In this document: piece by piece, positions 17,773 to 25,640 of the stretch
How the letters are laid out: each line of letters starts with the position of its first letter
How positions within the stretch are numbered: position 1 is the stretch's first letter
Assembly: GCA_000824785.1 (NCBI GenBank)
Contig: CCNB01000007.1
Location: 498,616-562,615, forward strand
Source of the DNA: Mesorhizobium plurifarium
GTDB taxonomy: Bacteria > Pseudomonadota > Alphaproteobacteria > Rhizobiales > Rhizobiaceae
DNA length: 64,000 nucleotides
Reading direction: 5' to 3'
Position numbers and translations under genes: made by a program
The notes under the pieces: generated by a model
Seen by the model: the letters and a program-made list of their open reading frames with translations, nothing else
What the model was told of the DNA's origin: nothing
Databases searched by the model: none

Positions 17773-19914
17773 ATGCCCGGCGTTCATGTCAAGACGGCTT
17801 CCACCGCCGGCAAGCGAAGAACGGCCGCTATTGGTCCGGCACGACGGATCGCGGAGGAACTACGGGCCCAGAACGAACGCTTCGCGGCGGCTGTCGAGAA
17901 CATGTCGCATGGGCTGTGCATGTTCGACGCCGAAGAGCGGATGATCATCTGCAACCGCAACTACATCGACATCTTCCGCCTGGACGCCAAAGTGGTGAAG
18001 CCAGGCATTCCCTTCTTCGACATCCTGCAGCACAGCGTCGACATAGGCATCGCCGGGCAGAGCGCCGACGAGCTTTATGCCATCCGCAAGCCTTACATCG
18101 ACCGCGCCAAGCCTTCGACCTATGAGGAAATTCTGTCGGACGGACGCATCATCGTCATTTCGCACCGGCCGATCGCGGTCGGCGGCTGGGTGTCGATCTA
18201 CGAGGATGTGACGGAGCAGCGGCGCGCCGAAGCCGAGCTGAAAGAACAATATCGCCGCTTCGACGCTGCTTTGGCCAACATGTCGCAAGGCCTGCTGATG
18301 TACAACGCCGAGGGCCGCCTGATCGTTCGCAACCAGCGCTTCCTGGATCTGTGCAACGCGAAGGCCGCCGATTTCGCGCTCGGCATGACGCATGGTCAGA
18401 TGCTGGCGAAACTCGTTGGTCTCGGCATCTTCGTGCCTGTTGAAGTCGATATCGAGGTGGCAAAGACGAAGGCGGCCCTGGACGCGGGCCAGTCGCGCTC
18501 GAGCTATCGCGAACTCGTCGACGGCCGCACGCTGTTTGTCTCCCGCCGGCCGCTCGCCGGCGGCGGTTGGGTTGCGACCTTCGAGGACGTGACCGAACGG
18601 CGCCGTGTCGAAGCGCGCATGACGCATCTTGCGCATCACGACACGCTGACCAATCTACCCAACCGCTCGATGTTTCGCGAAAAGCTGGATCAGGCGCTCG
18701 GCGAGGCCAAGGCCAAGCCGCTGGCGATCCTCTCGCTCGACCTCGACCGCTTCAAGGCCGTCAACGACACATTCGGCCACCCGGCCGGGGACTGGCTGCT
18801 GAAATGCGTGGCCAAGCGGCTGCAGCACGCAGTGCGCAGCAGCAAGGATGTGGTGGCACGCTTCGGCGGCGACGAGTTCGCCATCATCCAGTCGGGCATC
18901 AAGAGCGCCGCAGACGCCGAAAAGCTCGCTAAGCGCATCGTCGAGATCGTCGGCAAGCCCTACCGCGACAAGGGGCGTGAAATGCATGTGGGCGTGAGCC
19001 TCGGCATCGCGCTCTATCCCGGCGACGGGCACGATGCCGACACGCTGCTCACCAACGCCGACATGGCGCTCTACCGCGGCAAGAGCGAAGGGCGCAACGT
19101 CTATCGCTTCTTCGAGCCGGGCATGGATGCGTTGATGCGGGAGCGCCGGGCGCTCGAGGTCGATCTTGAGGCAGCACTCTCCAAGCGCGAATTCGAGCTG
19201 GATTTCCAGCCGATCCTCGACATCGGCTCCGGCAAAATCGTCGGCGCGGAAGCCCTGATGCGCTGGCGCTCGCCGTCGCGCGGCCTTGTATCGCCGGAGA
19301 ACTTCATCACCGTCGCCGAGGAGACCGGATTGATCGTGCAACTCGGCGACTGGGCGCTGCGCAAAGCGTGCAACGTCGCCGCCAATTGGCCGCGGGACAT
19401 GCGCATGGCCGTCAATGTCTCAGCCGCGCAGATCAAGAGCGGCGGCTTCGCCCGCAGCGTGATCGCCGCACTTGCCTTTTCCGGCCTGCCGGCCGATCGC
19501 CTGGAGCTCGAAATCACCGAAACGGTGATGATGGACGAAAGCGACGCGGTGCTGAGGACGCTGAGCCAATTGCGCAGCCTCGGCGTGCGCATCGCGCTCG
19601 ACGATTTCGGCACCGGCTATTCCTCGCTCGGCTACCTCCGGCGCTTCCCCGTCGACAAGATCAAGATCGACCGATCCTTCATCCGCGATCTCGACAGGCG
19701 CGACACGGCGGCGATCGTGCGCACGGTAATCGGGCTCGGCGCCGAGCTCGGCATCATCGTCACCGCCGAGGGTGTCGAGACCGAAGCGCAGCTCGACATG
19801 CTGCGCAAGGCCGGTTGCGGCGAGGCGCAAGGCTATCTGATCGGCGTACCGAGCAAGGCGTCCGATATGAGCCGGCTGCTGCGTTCGCAGGCACTGCAGC
19901 GCCAATCGGGCTGA
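17773..19914 (+). CDS. PAS-GGDEF-EAL protein for cyclic-di-GMP turnover
   Basis: The protein of about 713 residues contains two PAS-like sensor segments, at about 30-150 and 155-280, each opening with the parallel phrases ENMSHGLCMFDAE and ANMSQGLLMYNAE. A GGDEF domain follows with an intact RFGGDEF at about 365-369. An EAL domain then has EAL at about 493-495 plus DDFGTGYSSLGYL and DKIKIDRSF. Both catalytic signatures are complete, so synthesis and hydrolysis of c-di-GMP are each possible. No transmembrane segment is seen, so it is probably cytosolic and responds to an internal signal. A GTG at 17767 is an alternative start. It is transcribed alone. Confidence 0.93.
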   Translation: MPGVHVKTASTAGKRRTAAIGPARRIAEELRAQNERFAAAVENMSHGLCMFDAEERMIICNRNYIDIFRLDAKVVKPGIPFFDILQHSVDIGIAGQSADELYAIRKPYIDRAKPSTYEEILSDGRIIVISHRPIAVGGWVSIYEDVTEQRRAEAELKEQYRRFDAALANMSQGLLMYNAEGRLIVRNQRFLDLCNAKAADFALGMTHGQMLAKLVGLGIFVPVEVDIEVAKTKAALDAGQSRSSYRELVDGRTLFVSRRPLAGGGWVATFEDVTERRRVEARMTHLAHHDTLTNLPNRSMFREKLDQALGEAKAKPLAILSLDLDRFKAVNDTFGHPAGDWLLKCVAKRLQHAVRSSKDVVARFGGDEFAIIQSGIKSAADAEKLAKRIVEIVGKPYRDKGREMHVGVSLGIALYPGDGHDADTLLTNADMALYRGKSEGRNVYRFFEPGMDALMRERRALEVDLEAALSKREFELDFQPILDIGSGKIVGAEALMRWRSPSRGLVSPENFITVAEETGLIVQLGDWALRKACNVAANWPRDMRMAVNVSAAQIKSGGFARSVIAALAFSGLPADRLELEITETVMMDESDAVLRTLSQLRSLGVRIALDDFGTGYSSLGYLRRFPVDKIKIDRSFIRDLDRRDTAAIVRTVIGLGAELGIIVTAEGVETEAQLDMLRKAGCGEAQGYLIGVPSKASDMSRLLRSQALQRQSG

Positions 19915-19927
19915 GTGACGCCCTCTG

Positions 19928-20845
19928 TCAGCGTAGCGCCCCGACATATTTCTCGTGGAAGCTCACATAGCCAGGCTCGACCACTTTGAGATGCCGCTCG
20001 ATCAGCCGATGGAATTCAGGCAGTTGGTGAAACGGCACGCCGGGATAGGCGTGGTGCTCGGCATGGTAAGGCATGTTCCAGGCGAGCTTGCGCACGAACC
20101 AGTTGGTCAGCGTCGTGCGGGTGTTTTCCAGCATGTTGGCCACGAAGGGACAGCGGCCGTGCTCGGCCAGCAGATAAAGCCTCAGGAACGGCTGGCCGAG
20201 CAGCGCCGGCACGATCCAGACAGTGAGCACCACCCATGCCTTGAACCAGACGGCAAGCGCCAGCAGGACGACATAGAAGGCGATCATCGCCCGCGCCTCG
20301 GCCTTCACCTTCGGCAGACCTTTCGGCGGCACGTAGCTGTCGCGGCAGCGCCCCATCGCATTGGTGTAGAGCGTCTTGAAATGCCCGCGCCACACCGGCA
20401 GGCCTGAGACATGGACGATGTATTGCCGCATCGTCTCGGGCTTCGGAAACGCCAGCTCCGGATCGTTTTCCGGATCCTGGGTGAAACGGTGATGGGCGAA
20501 GTGGAAGTAGCGGAACCAGTTGGCGGGCAGCGCGATCGCCAGGCTGCAGAAGCGCGCGACCACATCGTTCAGCCACTGCGTTTCGAACGCCGTCCTGTGC
20601 ACGGTCTCGTGCAGCAACGTGAACAGGAACACGATCAGGATGCCCTGCGGCAGCATCAGGACCGGCCAGTACGGCACACGTGCCCCGATCAGCGCGCCAA
20701 GGACGATGATCGCGCCGAGATGGAGCGCGAACTGGACAAGGCCCGGCCCATCCGATTTTCCGGTCAGCCGGCCGCGCTCCTCATTCGTCAGCGAGGCTAT
20801 CACGGAGCGATGGTCGATGGTTTCGTGGTGGTCGATTGCGTTCAT
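19928..20845 (-). CDS. Membrane fatty acid desaturase family protein
   Basis: The product of about 305 residues has the three histidine boxes of membrane di-iron desaturases: HETVH at about 85, HFAHHRFTQD at about 118 and HAEHHAYPG at about 265. Hydrophobic segments surround the boxes. It should introduce a double bond or hydroxyl into an acyl or hydrocarbon chain at the inner membrane; hydrocarbon oxygenase relatives such as MocD share this layout. The ATG at 20845 is favoured over a GTG three codons upstream. It is divergent from the LysR gene across a 80-bp region with a strong dyad, so LysR control is likely. Confidence 0.86.
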   Translation of the reverse strand: MNAIDHHETIDHRSVIASLTNEERGRLTGKSDGPGLVQFALHLGAIIVLGALIGARVPYWPVLMLPQGILIVFLFTLLHETVHRTAFETQWLNDVVARFCSLAIALPANWFRYFHFAHHRFTQDPENDPELAFPKPETMRQYIVHVSGLPVWRGHFKTLYTNAMGRCRDSYVPPKGLPKVKAEARAMIAFYVVLLALAVWFKAWVVLTVWIVPALLGQPFLRLYLLAEHGRCPFVANMLENTRTTLTNWFVRKLAWNMPYHAEHHAYPGVPFHQLPEFHRLIERHLKVVEPGYVSFHEKYVGALR

Positions 20846-20896
20846 AAGGATCACGATACCCAGAAAGAAACCTTTCGAAAAACGAGGATTTCTGCA

Positions 20897-20923
20897 AAAT
20901 AGATAAGGCCAGCTTATCTATTT
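20897..20923. promoter_or_regulatory. Perfect 11-bp dyad, probable LysR operator in the divergent promoter region
   Basis: AAATAGATAAG (20897-20907) and CTTATCTATTT (20913-20923) are exact reverse complements around the spacer GCCAG. The central ATAAG-N5-CTTAT holds a T-N11-A-like core typical of LysR-type regulator sites. It ends two bases before the LysR ATG at 20926 and about 50 bp from the desaturase start. Binding would block translation or transcription of the regulator itself. Confidence 0.6.
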
Positions 20924-20925
20924 AA

Positions 20926-21867
20926 ATGATCATGGCCACTCTTCCCTCCCTACGCGGACTTCAGGCTTTCGAAGCGGCGGCACGCACAGGCAGCTTCGCC
21001 GCCGCGGCGGAGGAACTGTCGATTTCGGCCGCGGCCGTCAGCCAGCTTATCCGCACCGTCGAGGAGCAGATGGGGCGAAAATTGTTCCATCGGATCAACC
21101 GGCGGGCCGTGCTGACCGAGGCGGGAGTGGAGATGCTGCCGCGGCTCAGCATGGCCTTCCGCGAGATCAGCAGTGTCGCCCGCGACGTCGGCGGTGATGC
21201 CTTCCGCCCTAGGCTCGTCGTTTCGGTGCCGCCCTCCATGGCGATGGGCTGGCTTTCGGAGCGCATCGTCAGCTTTATTGCATCCCATGGAGCCGCCGAC
21301 ATATCGCTGAGAGGGGATGACGATCCGGTGCCGTTCGATCCTGAATTGATCGACATCCGCCTCTCCTACGGTCCGCACTACCGGGAACATCCGACCGAGG
21401 AGGTCGTCAGGGACGCCGTCTATCCCGTCTGCGCGCCGACGCTGGCCGGCGCGACCGGGTCCGAGAGCCTTGCCGGCCTGCCGCTAATCCACACCGATTG
21501 GGGACCGACCGGAGCGTCCTTTCCATCCTGGCGCAACTGGTTCGCGGCGGCGGGAAGCGAGCCGGGCCGCGCGGCGCAGCGCGGCCTTTCGGCCAACTCC
21601 TCGCGTGCAGCACTCGATCTCGCCATTTCAGGACTGGGCGTGGCGCTGGCGCAGGGCATCTATTGCGCCCAGGCGCTGGAGGATGGCAGACTGGTGCGGG
21701 CCGCCGCACAATCCTTGGAACTGCGCCAGCCCTATTGCCTGACGATCCCCGAACGCAGCGCAAGGCGCGATATCGTGGGTGCGTTCCGGCAATGGCTGGT
21801 CGGGGAATGCGTGCGCGCGGTCAAATCACCGGCGTTCGGCATCCAGCCATCCGAGAAACTCGTTTAG
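20926..21867 (+). CDS. LysR family transcriptional regulator, GcvA-like
   Basis: The 313-residue protein has an N-terminal winged helix-turn-helix (SLRGLQAFEAAARTGSFAAA then AEELSISAAAVSQ) and a substrate-binding domain from about residue 90. The wording of the first domain resembles GcvA-type members. No Shine-Dalgarno sequence precedes the ATG at 20926 or the ATG two codons later; instead the dyad ends two bases before it, suggesting a leaderless or operator-overlapping start. It is divergent from the desaturase, its most likely target, and is followed 74 bp later by a RidA-like gene. Confidence 0.9.
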   Translation: MIMATLPSLRGLQAFEAAARTGSFAAAAEELSISAAAVSQLIRTVEEQMGRKLFHRINRRAVLTEAGVEMLPRLSMAFREISSVARDVGGDAFRPRLVVSVPPSMAMGWLSERIVSFIASHGAADISLRGDDDPVPFDPELIDIRLSYGPHYREHPTEEVVRDAVYPVCAPTLAGATGSESLAGLPLIHTDWGPTGASFPSWRNWFAAAGSEPGRAAQRGLSANSSRAALDLAISGLGVALAQGIYCAQALEDGRLVRAAAQSLELRQPYCLTIPERSARRDIVGAFRQWLVGECVRAVKSPAFGIQPSEKLV

Positions 21868-21941
21868 GGAACTACGGTGACGGGGCACCAATCCTTCGTG
21901 CCCGCCTCGCTTTTCGGTCGAACGAAGTCGGAGATTTTTCA

Positions 21942-22334
21942 ATGTCGCTCGAACTCATCAATCCGGCTGACCTGCCGGTTCCGGAGATGTACACGCAGGT
22001 CGTCGTCGCGACGGGATCCAAGCTGGTGTTCATCTCGGGTCAGCAGCCGGAAGATATCCACGGCAAGCTCGTCGGACATGGTGATTTTGCGGCGCAAGCG
22101 CGCCTGTCATTCGCCAATCTCGGCCGAGCGCTCAAGGCGGCTGGCGCCCGGCCCGACCAGGTCTGCAAGATCACGATCTACATCGTCGACTACGTCCGCG
22201 ATGAACACGTTCCGATGATCGAAGCCGCGCAGATCTCGCTGTTTGGAGATCACAAGCCAGCGAATGTGATTGTCGGCGTGGCGATCATGTCTCCAGGCTA
22301 CCTCATAGAGGTAGATGCGATAGCGGTCATTTGA
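21942..22334 (+). CDS. RidA/YjgF-like protein lacking the usual catalytic arginine
   Basis: The 130-residue protein has the chorismate-mutase-like Rid fold: LVFISGQQPED, FANLGRALKAAGA and KITIYIVDY, ending in YLIEVDAIAVI. In archetypal RidA the arginine of a PARS-x-VEV segment binds the imine carboxylate. Here that segment reads HKPANVIVGV, with Asn at about 108. It may therefore belong to a Rid subgroup without enamine deaminase activity. The ATG at 21942 follows GGAG at a slightly long distance. The gene follows LysR on the same strand. Confidence 0.85.
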   Translation: MSLELINPADLPVPEMYTQVVVATGSKLVFISGQQPEDIHGKLVGHGDFAAQARLSFANLGRALKAAGARPDQVCKITIYIVDYVRDEHVPMIEAAQISLFGDHKPANVIVGVAIMSPGYLIEVDAIAVI

Positions 22335-22367
22335 CGAGGAGACCGGAATCGACGCGCGCTGAGGGCT

Positions 22368-22640
22368 TCAAAGATGCCCGGCCAGAGCCGCGACCATGTC
22401 TTTGCTCGTCGCCACCGGAATGATCTCGAACTCGACGAGGTCGTTCCACTCGATGGCCCAGCGCTGCAGGATCGTGACGTCGTCGGCCTCCACCAACAAG
22501 AAGCAGCGGCTCATGTCGGCCGCGATCCAGGAGTGGTGGACAACGAGCTCGTCGGGTTTCAGCCGGCCCTTATCGCGGAAGCGGCGATAGATTTCCTTGC
22601 GGTCCGCGCCGTGAAAGTCTTCGATCACCAGGAACAGCAT
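22368..22640 (-). CDS. DUF3303 family protein
   Basis: This compact 90-residue protein begins MLFLVIEDFHG and contains HHSWIAADMSRCFLLVEADD and LQRWAIEWNDLVEFEIIPV, a pattern I associate with DUF3303, a ferredoxin-like alpha/beta fold of unknown function. GAGGGA lies just before the ATG. Its 5' region contains nine tandem octamers beginning 26 bp upstream of the start codon, so its expression may depend on repeat number. It is convergent with the RidA-like gene. Confidence 0.75.
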   Translation of the reverse strand: MLFLVIEDFHGADRKEIYRRFRDKGRLKPDELVVHHSWIAADMSRCFLLVEADDVTILQRWAIEWNDLVEFEIIPVATSKDMVAALAGHL

Positions 22641-22665
22641 TCTTTTCCCTCGGTTGAGTTATGGG

Positions 22666-22737
22666 GAACTGAGGAACTGAAGAACTGAAGAACTGAAGAA
22701 CTGAAGAACTGAAGAACTGAAGAACTGAAGAACTGAA
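22666..22737 (+). repeat. Nine tandem copies of the octamer GAACTGAA
   Basis: The unit GAACTGAA repeats with period 8 from 22666 to 22737; the first copy ends in G instead of A. It lies upstream of the DUF3303 gene. An inverted array of the same unit starts 57 bp further on, so single strands could fold into one long stem. Confidence 0.95.
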
Positions 22738-22794
22738 GAGATAGGAAAATGATTATTCGATAGTGCAAGGACGGATTTTCCGCGAGGCACCCCA

Positions 22795-22854
22795 TTCTTC
22801 AATTCTTCAATTCTTCAATTCTTCAGTTCCTCAGTTCTTCAGTTCCTCAGTTCC
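22795..22854 (-). repeat. Seven and a half tandem octamers, inverted relative to the array at 22666
   Basis: The plus strand reads TTCTTCAA three times, then TTCTTCAG, TTCCTCAG, TTCTTCAG, TTCCTCAG and TTCC, with period 8. Its complement is the same family of octamers as the 22666 array, with C/T variation. It lies 13 bp past the stop of the RimK-like gene, within its probable 3' untranslated region. Confidence 0.93.
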
Positions 22855-22867
22855 CCTCCCCCGCCCG

Positions 22868-24331
22868 CTACTTCTCCGGCCGCTCCAGGCGCTCCAGGAA
22901 CCACTGCGTCAGGCGCACCCAGAGCTCGTCCTTCTCGCCGGAATCCTCCCAACCATGGTCGAGATTGGGATTGTCGTTGACCTCGATGACGAAGACCCCG
23001 TCCTTGGTCTCCTTGAGGTCGACGCCGTAGAGCCCGTCGCCGATGCATTTCGCGGCCCTGACCGCCGTCTCGACGACATGCGGCGGCGTCTGCTTCAGCG
23101 TGAACGTCTTTATCCCGCCCTGGTCGGGCTTGCCGCTGGCCTTGTGGTTGACGATCTGCCAGTGCTTCTTCGCCATCAGATAGTGCACTGCAAACAGCGG
23201 TTGGCCGCCGAGCACGCCGACGCGCCAGTCATATTCGGTCGGGATGAATTTCTGCGCGATCAGGAGATCTGAATCTTCCAGCCACTCGGTCGCGAGCTTG
23301 GTGAGCTCCGCCATGTTCTCGCATTTCTTGACGCCGCGCGAGAAGGACGAATCCGGGATCTTCAGCACCAGCGGAAAACCCAGCGTCTGCGCCGCGACCT
23401 CGAAGTCGGACGTGCCGGCGATCATCACCGTCGGCGGCACCGGCACCTTGTTGTAGGTCATCAGCTCGTTGAGATAGACCTTGTTGGTGCAGCGGATCAT
23501 CGACAGCGGATCGTCGATCACCGGCATGCCTTCCTGCTGGGCGCGGCGCGCGAAGCGATAGGTATGGTTGGAGATCGAGGTGGTCTCGCGAATGAACAGC
23601 GCATCGTAATTGGCGAGCTTGGCGAGGTCCTTCTTGGTGATCGGCTCGACCTCGACGCCCATCTTCTCGGCGATCCGCGCCCAATAGCGCAACGAGGAAA
23701 TCTCGGACGGCGGCAGTTCCTCATGCGGATCGACCAGCGTCGCGAATGTGTAGCGCGCCGGCGTGCGGCCCTTGGTGTCGCGCCATTCGCGGTTGGTGTA
23801 GGTGTCCAGGCATTGCAGGAAGAACTCTTCCTCGTCCTCGGTCATGCGGGCGAGCGGCAGGAAGCCGATCTTGCGGATCGAGGCCCATTCGGCGCTGTCC
23901 TTGATGTGGACCTCGAGCGCCGGCGCGCGGAACCAGTCGAACAGCAGCTTGGCGAAACGGTCCCACACTTTCGACGGACCGATGCCGAAGAAGATCGCGA
24001 CCTTGGCCGGAAACGCCCCGCCAAGGTCCTTGCGGCATTTGTTCAAGGCAAGCTCGAGCTCCGGCAGCGCGTGCTCGTAGAGCTTGCGCTCCGACAGGTC
24101 GATCATGGTCTCGACGGTCGGGATCACCCGGTGGCCGCGCGACCCCGCCAGCAGCGAGGCGTAGTAGCCGCGGCTCTGGTAGCCGTAATTGTTCGACAGG
24201 TTGATCACCTTCGGCCGCTGGCCGCGGAACAGCGCCGGATGCGCGAGATAGTCGCGATTGGTGATGATCTTGTGGGGTGTGGCCACCTGATCGATGTCGT
24301 TCTGCCTGCCTGTGAGGATAACCCAGGTCAT
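22868..24331 (-). CDS. RimK-like ATP-grasp amide ligase with RLAN N-terminal domain
   Basis: The 487-residue protein combines an N-terminal domain (about 1-160; TWVILTGRQNDIDQVATPHK and SNNYGYQSRGYYASLLAGSR) of the RimK-like ATP-grasp N-terminal type with a C-terminal ATP-grasp domain from about 285. The nucleotide lysine is in LVLKIPDSSFSRGV and the Mg-binding residues are in EVNDNPNLDHG (Glu450, Asn452, Asn454). ATP-grasp ligases of this class join a carboxylate, activated as acyl phosphate, to an amine, often adding amino acids to proteins or peptides. It is more than half again the length of ribosomal-S6 ligase RimK, so S6 glutamylation should not be assumed. It starts 4 bp after the GNAT/C39 gene and is surely cotranscribed with it. 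Substrate unknown. Confidence 0.88.
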   Translation of the reverse strand: MTWVILTGRQNDIDQVATPHKIITNRDYLAHPALFRGQRPKVINLSNNYGYQSRGYYASLLAGSRGHRVIPTVETMIDLSERKLYEHALPELELALNKCRKDLGGAFPAKVAIFFGIGPSKVWDRFAKLLFDWFRAPALEVHIKDSAEWASIRKIGFLPLARMTEDEEEFFLQCLDTYTNREWRDTKGRTPARYTFATLVDPHEELPPSEISSLRYWARIAEKMGVEVEPITKKDLAKLANYDALFIRETTSISNHTYRFARRAQQEGMPVIDDPLSMIRCTNKVYLNELMTYNKVPVPPTVMIAGTSDFEVAAQTLGFPLVLKIPDSSFSRGVKKCENMAELTKLATEWLEDSDLLIAQKFIPTEYDWRVGVLGGQPLFAVHYLMAKKHWQIVNHKASGKPDQGGIKTFTLKQTPPHVVETAVRAAKCIGDGLYGVDLKETKDGVFVIEVNDNPNLDHGWEDSGEKDELWVRLTQWFLERLERPEK

Positions 24332-24335
24332 TGTC

Positions 24336-25433
24336 TCAGCGTTTTCCCAGAGTGATGGCGGCGCGCAAACCGTCGCGGCCGAACTGCGCCATGTTCATGA
24401 AAATGTCGTAGGGCACCGGAATGTTCGCGGCATCGAGGATCGTTTCCTGTCTCTCATCCTCGACCCAGGGGTCGTGGATCAGGATATGGTCGCCATCGTC
24501 GCCGATGGCCAGCACCCAATGCGGCACCTTCTTGCCGAACATCAGGAAGCCGCTGACCAGCACGATAACCAGCTTCCCGTCGGCCAGGGCGTCACGGATG
24601 TCGCCGATGCCGAACGGACGGTAGTTGACGGGGATGCCGTAAAGCTCGGCGCGGCGGCGGAAATCGACTTGGGCGAGTTCCATCACCCGGCGCTTGTCCT
24701 CGCTTCGCACCGACTGCAGGAACAGCGCGCCGTAGAAGGAGACGAATATCTCGGCGGCGAGCCCGCTCTCATAGCCGGCGACGGCCAGGCCGAAGGGCTC
24801 GCAGCCGCCGGGACCCGACATCATGAAGACCGTGGTCGCCTCGCGCCACAGGCGGATTTCCATGACCGGGTCGGGCACGAAGCCACGATCGAAATTGGCC
24901 ATCGCCATCATCAGGCAGCACGGGCCGCAGGTGAATTCGCAGGTCTGCTGGTAGAACGGCACCTTGGTCGCGGTCGGCGTGTCGCCGCGCAGCGTCTTTT
25001 CATAGCGCAGCGCGGTCGCGCCATCCTCGTAATAGTCGGGCTCGCGGCCCAATTTCCGATAGCCGGCCTGTTCGTAGATGCGGATGGCGCGATGATTGTC
25101 CTCGCGTACTTCGAGGCGCAGCAGCAGCCGGTCGTGCTCGAAGGCGGCCTCCTCGGCAGCCGCCAGCAGAAGCCGGCCAATGCCGAGACGGCCGAAGAAA
25201 GGTCCGACGGCGATGGAATAAAGCCGCGCGACGCCGCTGCCCTTGCGAAACAGCACCACCGCATAGCCGGCGACGCGGCCCTCATTCTCGGCCACCAGCA
25301 TCTCGGCGGTTTCGCGTTCGATGAACTGGCGGAAGGAGCGGCGCGAGAGCCTGTCGCCCGGAAAAACAGCCTTCTCGATGGCGGCGAGGTCATCGACGTC
25401 TGACGCGCGGGCCTTGCGGATCTCGGCAGGCAT
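24336..25433 (-). CDS. GNAT acetyltransferase fused to a C39-like cysteine peptidase domain
   Basis: This 365-residue protein has two domains. Residues 1-150 form a GNAT fold like RimI, with the acetyl-CoA loop in RLYSIAVGPFFGRLGIGRLL and NHRAIRIYEQAGYRKLG. Residues 155-350 form a C39-like papain-fold peptidase: Gln162/163 and Cys169 in YQQTCEFTCGPCC, His295 in VPHWVLAIG and Asp311 in ILIHDPW. All catalytic positions are present. Unlike transporter-linked C39 domains, it has no ABC or membrane part, so it is likely cytosolic. It overlaps no gene but lies 4 bp from the RimK-like ligase, suggesting one pathway that joins, acetylates and cleaves an amide-linked product. Function is inferred. Confidence 0.88.
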   Translation of the reverse strand: MPAEIRKARASDVDDLAAIEKAVFPGDRLSRRSFRQFIERETAEMLVAENEGRVAGYAVVLFRKGSGVARLYSIAVGPFFGRLGIGRLLLAAAEEAAFEHDRLLLRLEVREDNHRAIRIYEQAGYRKLGREPDYYEDGATALRYEKTLRGDTPTATKVPFYQQTCEFTCGPCCLMMAMANFDRGFVPDPVMEIRLWREATTVFMMSGPGGCEPFGLAVAGYESGLAAEIFVSFYGALFLQSVRSEDKRRVMELAQVDFRRRAELYGIPVNYRPFGIGDIRDALADGKLVIVLVSGFLMFGKKVPHWVLAIGDDGDHILIHDPWVEDERQETILDAANIPVPYDIFMNMAQFGRDGLRAAITLGKR

Positions 25434-25491
25434 GCGGGCTTGGGAGAACCTCGATTGGGTTTAAGAAACGGCCCCGGTGGATGCGTCGCGA

Positions 25492-25513
25492 ATACTGGCC
25501 GAAGCGCCAGTAT
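25492..25513. promoter_or_regulatory. Perfect dyad upstream of the GNAT-C39/RimK-like unit
   Basis: ATACTGGC (25492-25499) and GCCAGTAT (25506-25513) are exact reverse complements around six bases, 59 bp upstream of the GNAT-C39 start codon. A shorter pair, ATCAAG and CTTGAT, follows at 25516-25538. They could be an operator or a hairpin in the 5' leader. A further hairpin, TTGAACGG/CCGTTCAA at 25588-25608, is nearer the end of the anti-sigma gene. Confidence 0.4.
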
Positions 25514-25640
25514 CCATCAAGCGCTATCGCTCCTTGATTAGGGCCGAATTGTGACAGTTTCCGCCACGGCAGGAAACGGCCAGGCGCTTGAACGGAATTG
25601 CCGTTCAAAGGACTGCCGGTCGCCGAAAAACGCAGCCGGT

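Noticed and set aside
22666..22854. CRISPR-like array
   Set aside because: The units are contiguous octamers without spacers, so this is tandem repetition and not a CRISPR array. No cas gene is present.
22763..23272. Plus-strand frame reading through the octamer repeat
   Set aside because: It translates the repeat into an SSI/FNS-type low-complexity stretch and then runs antisense to the RimK-like gene.
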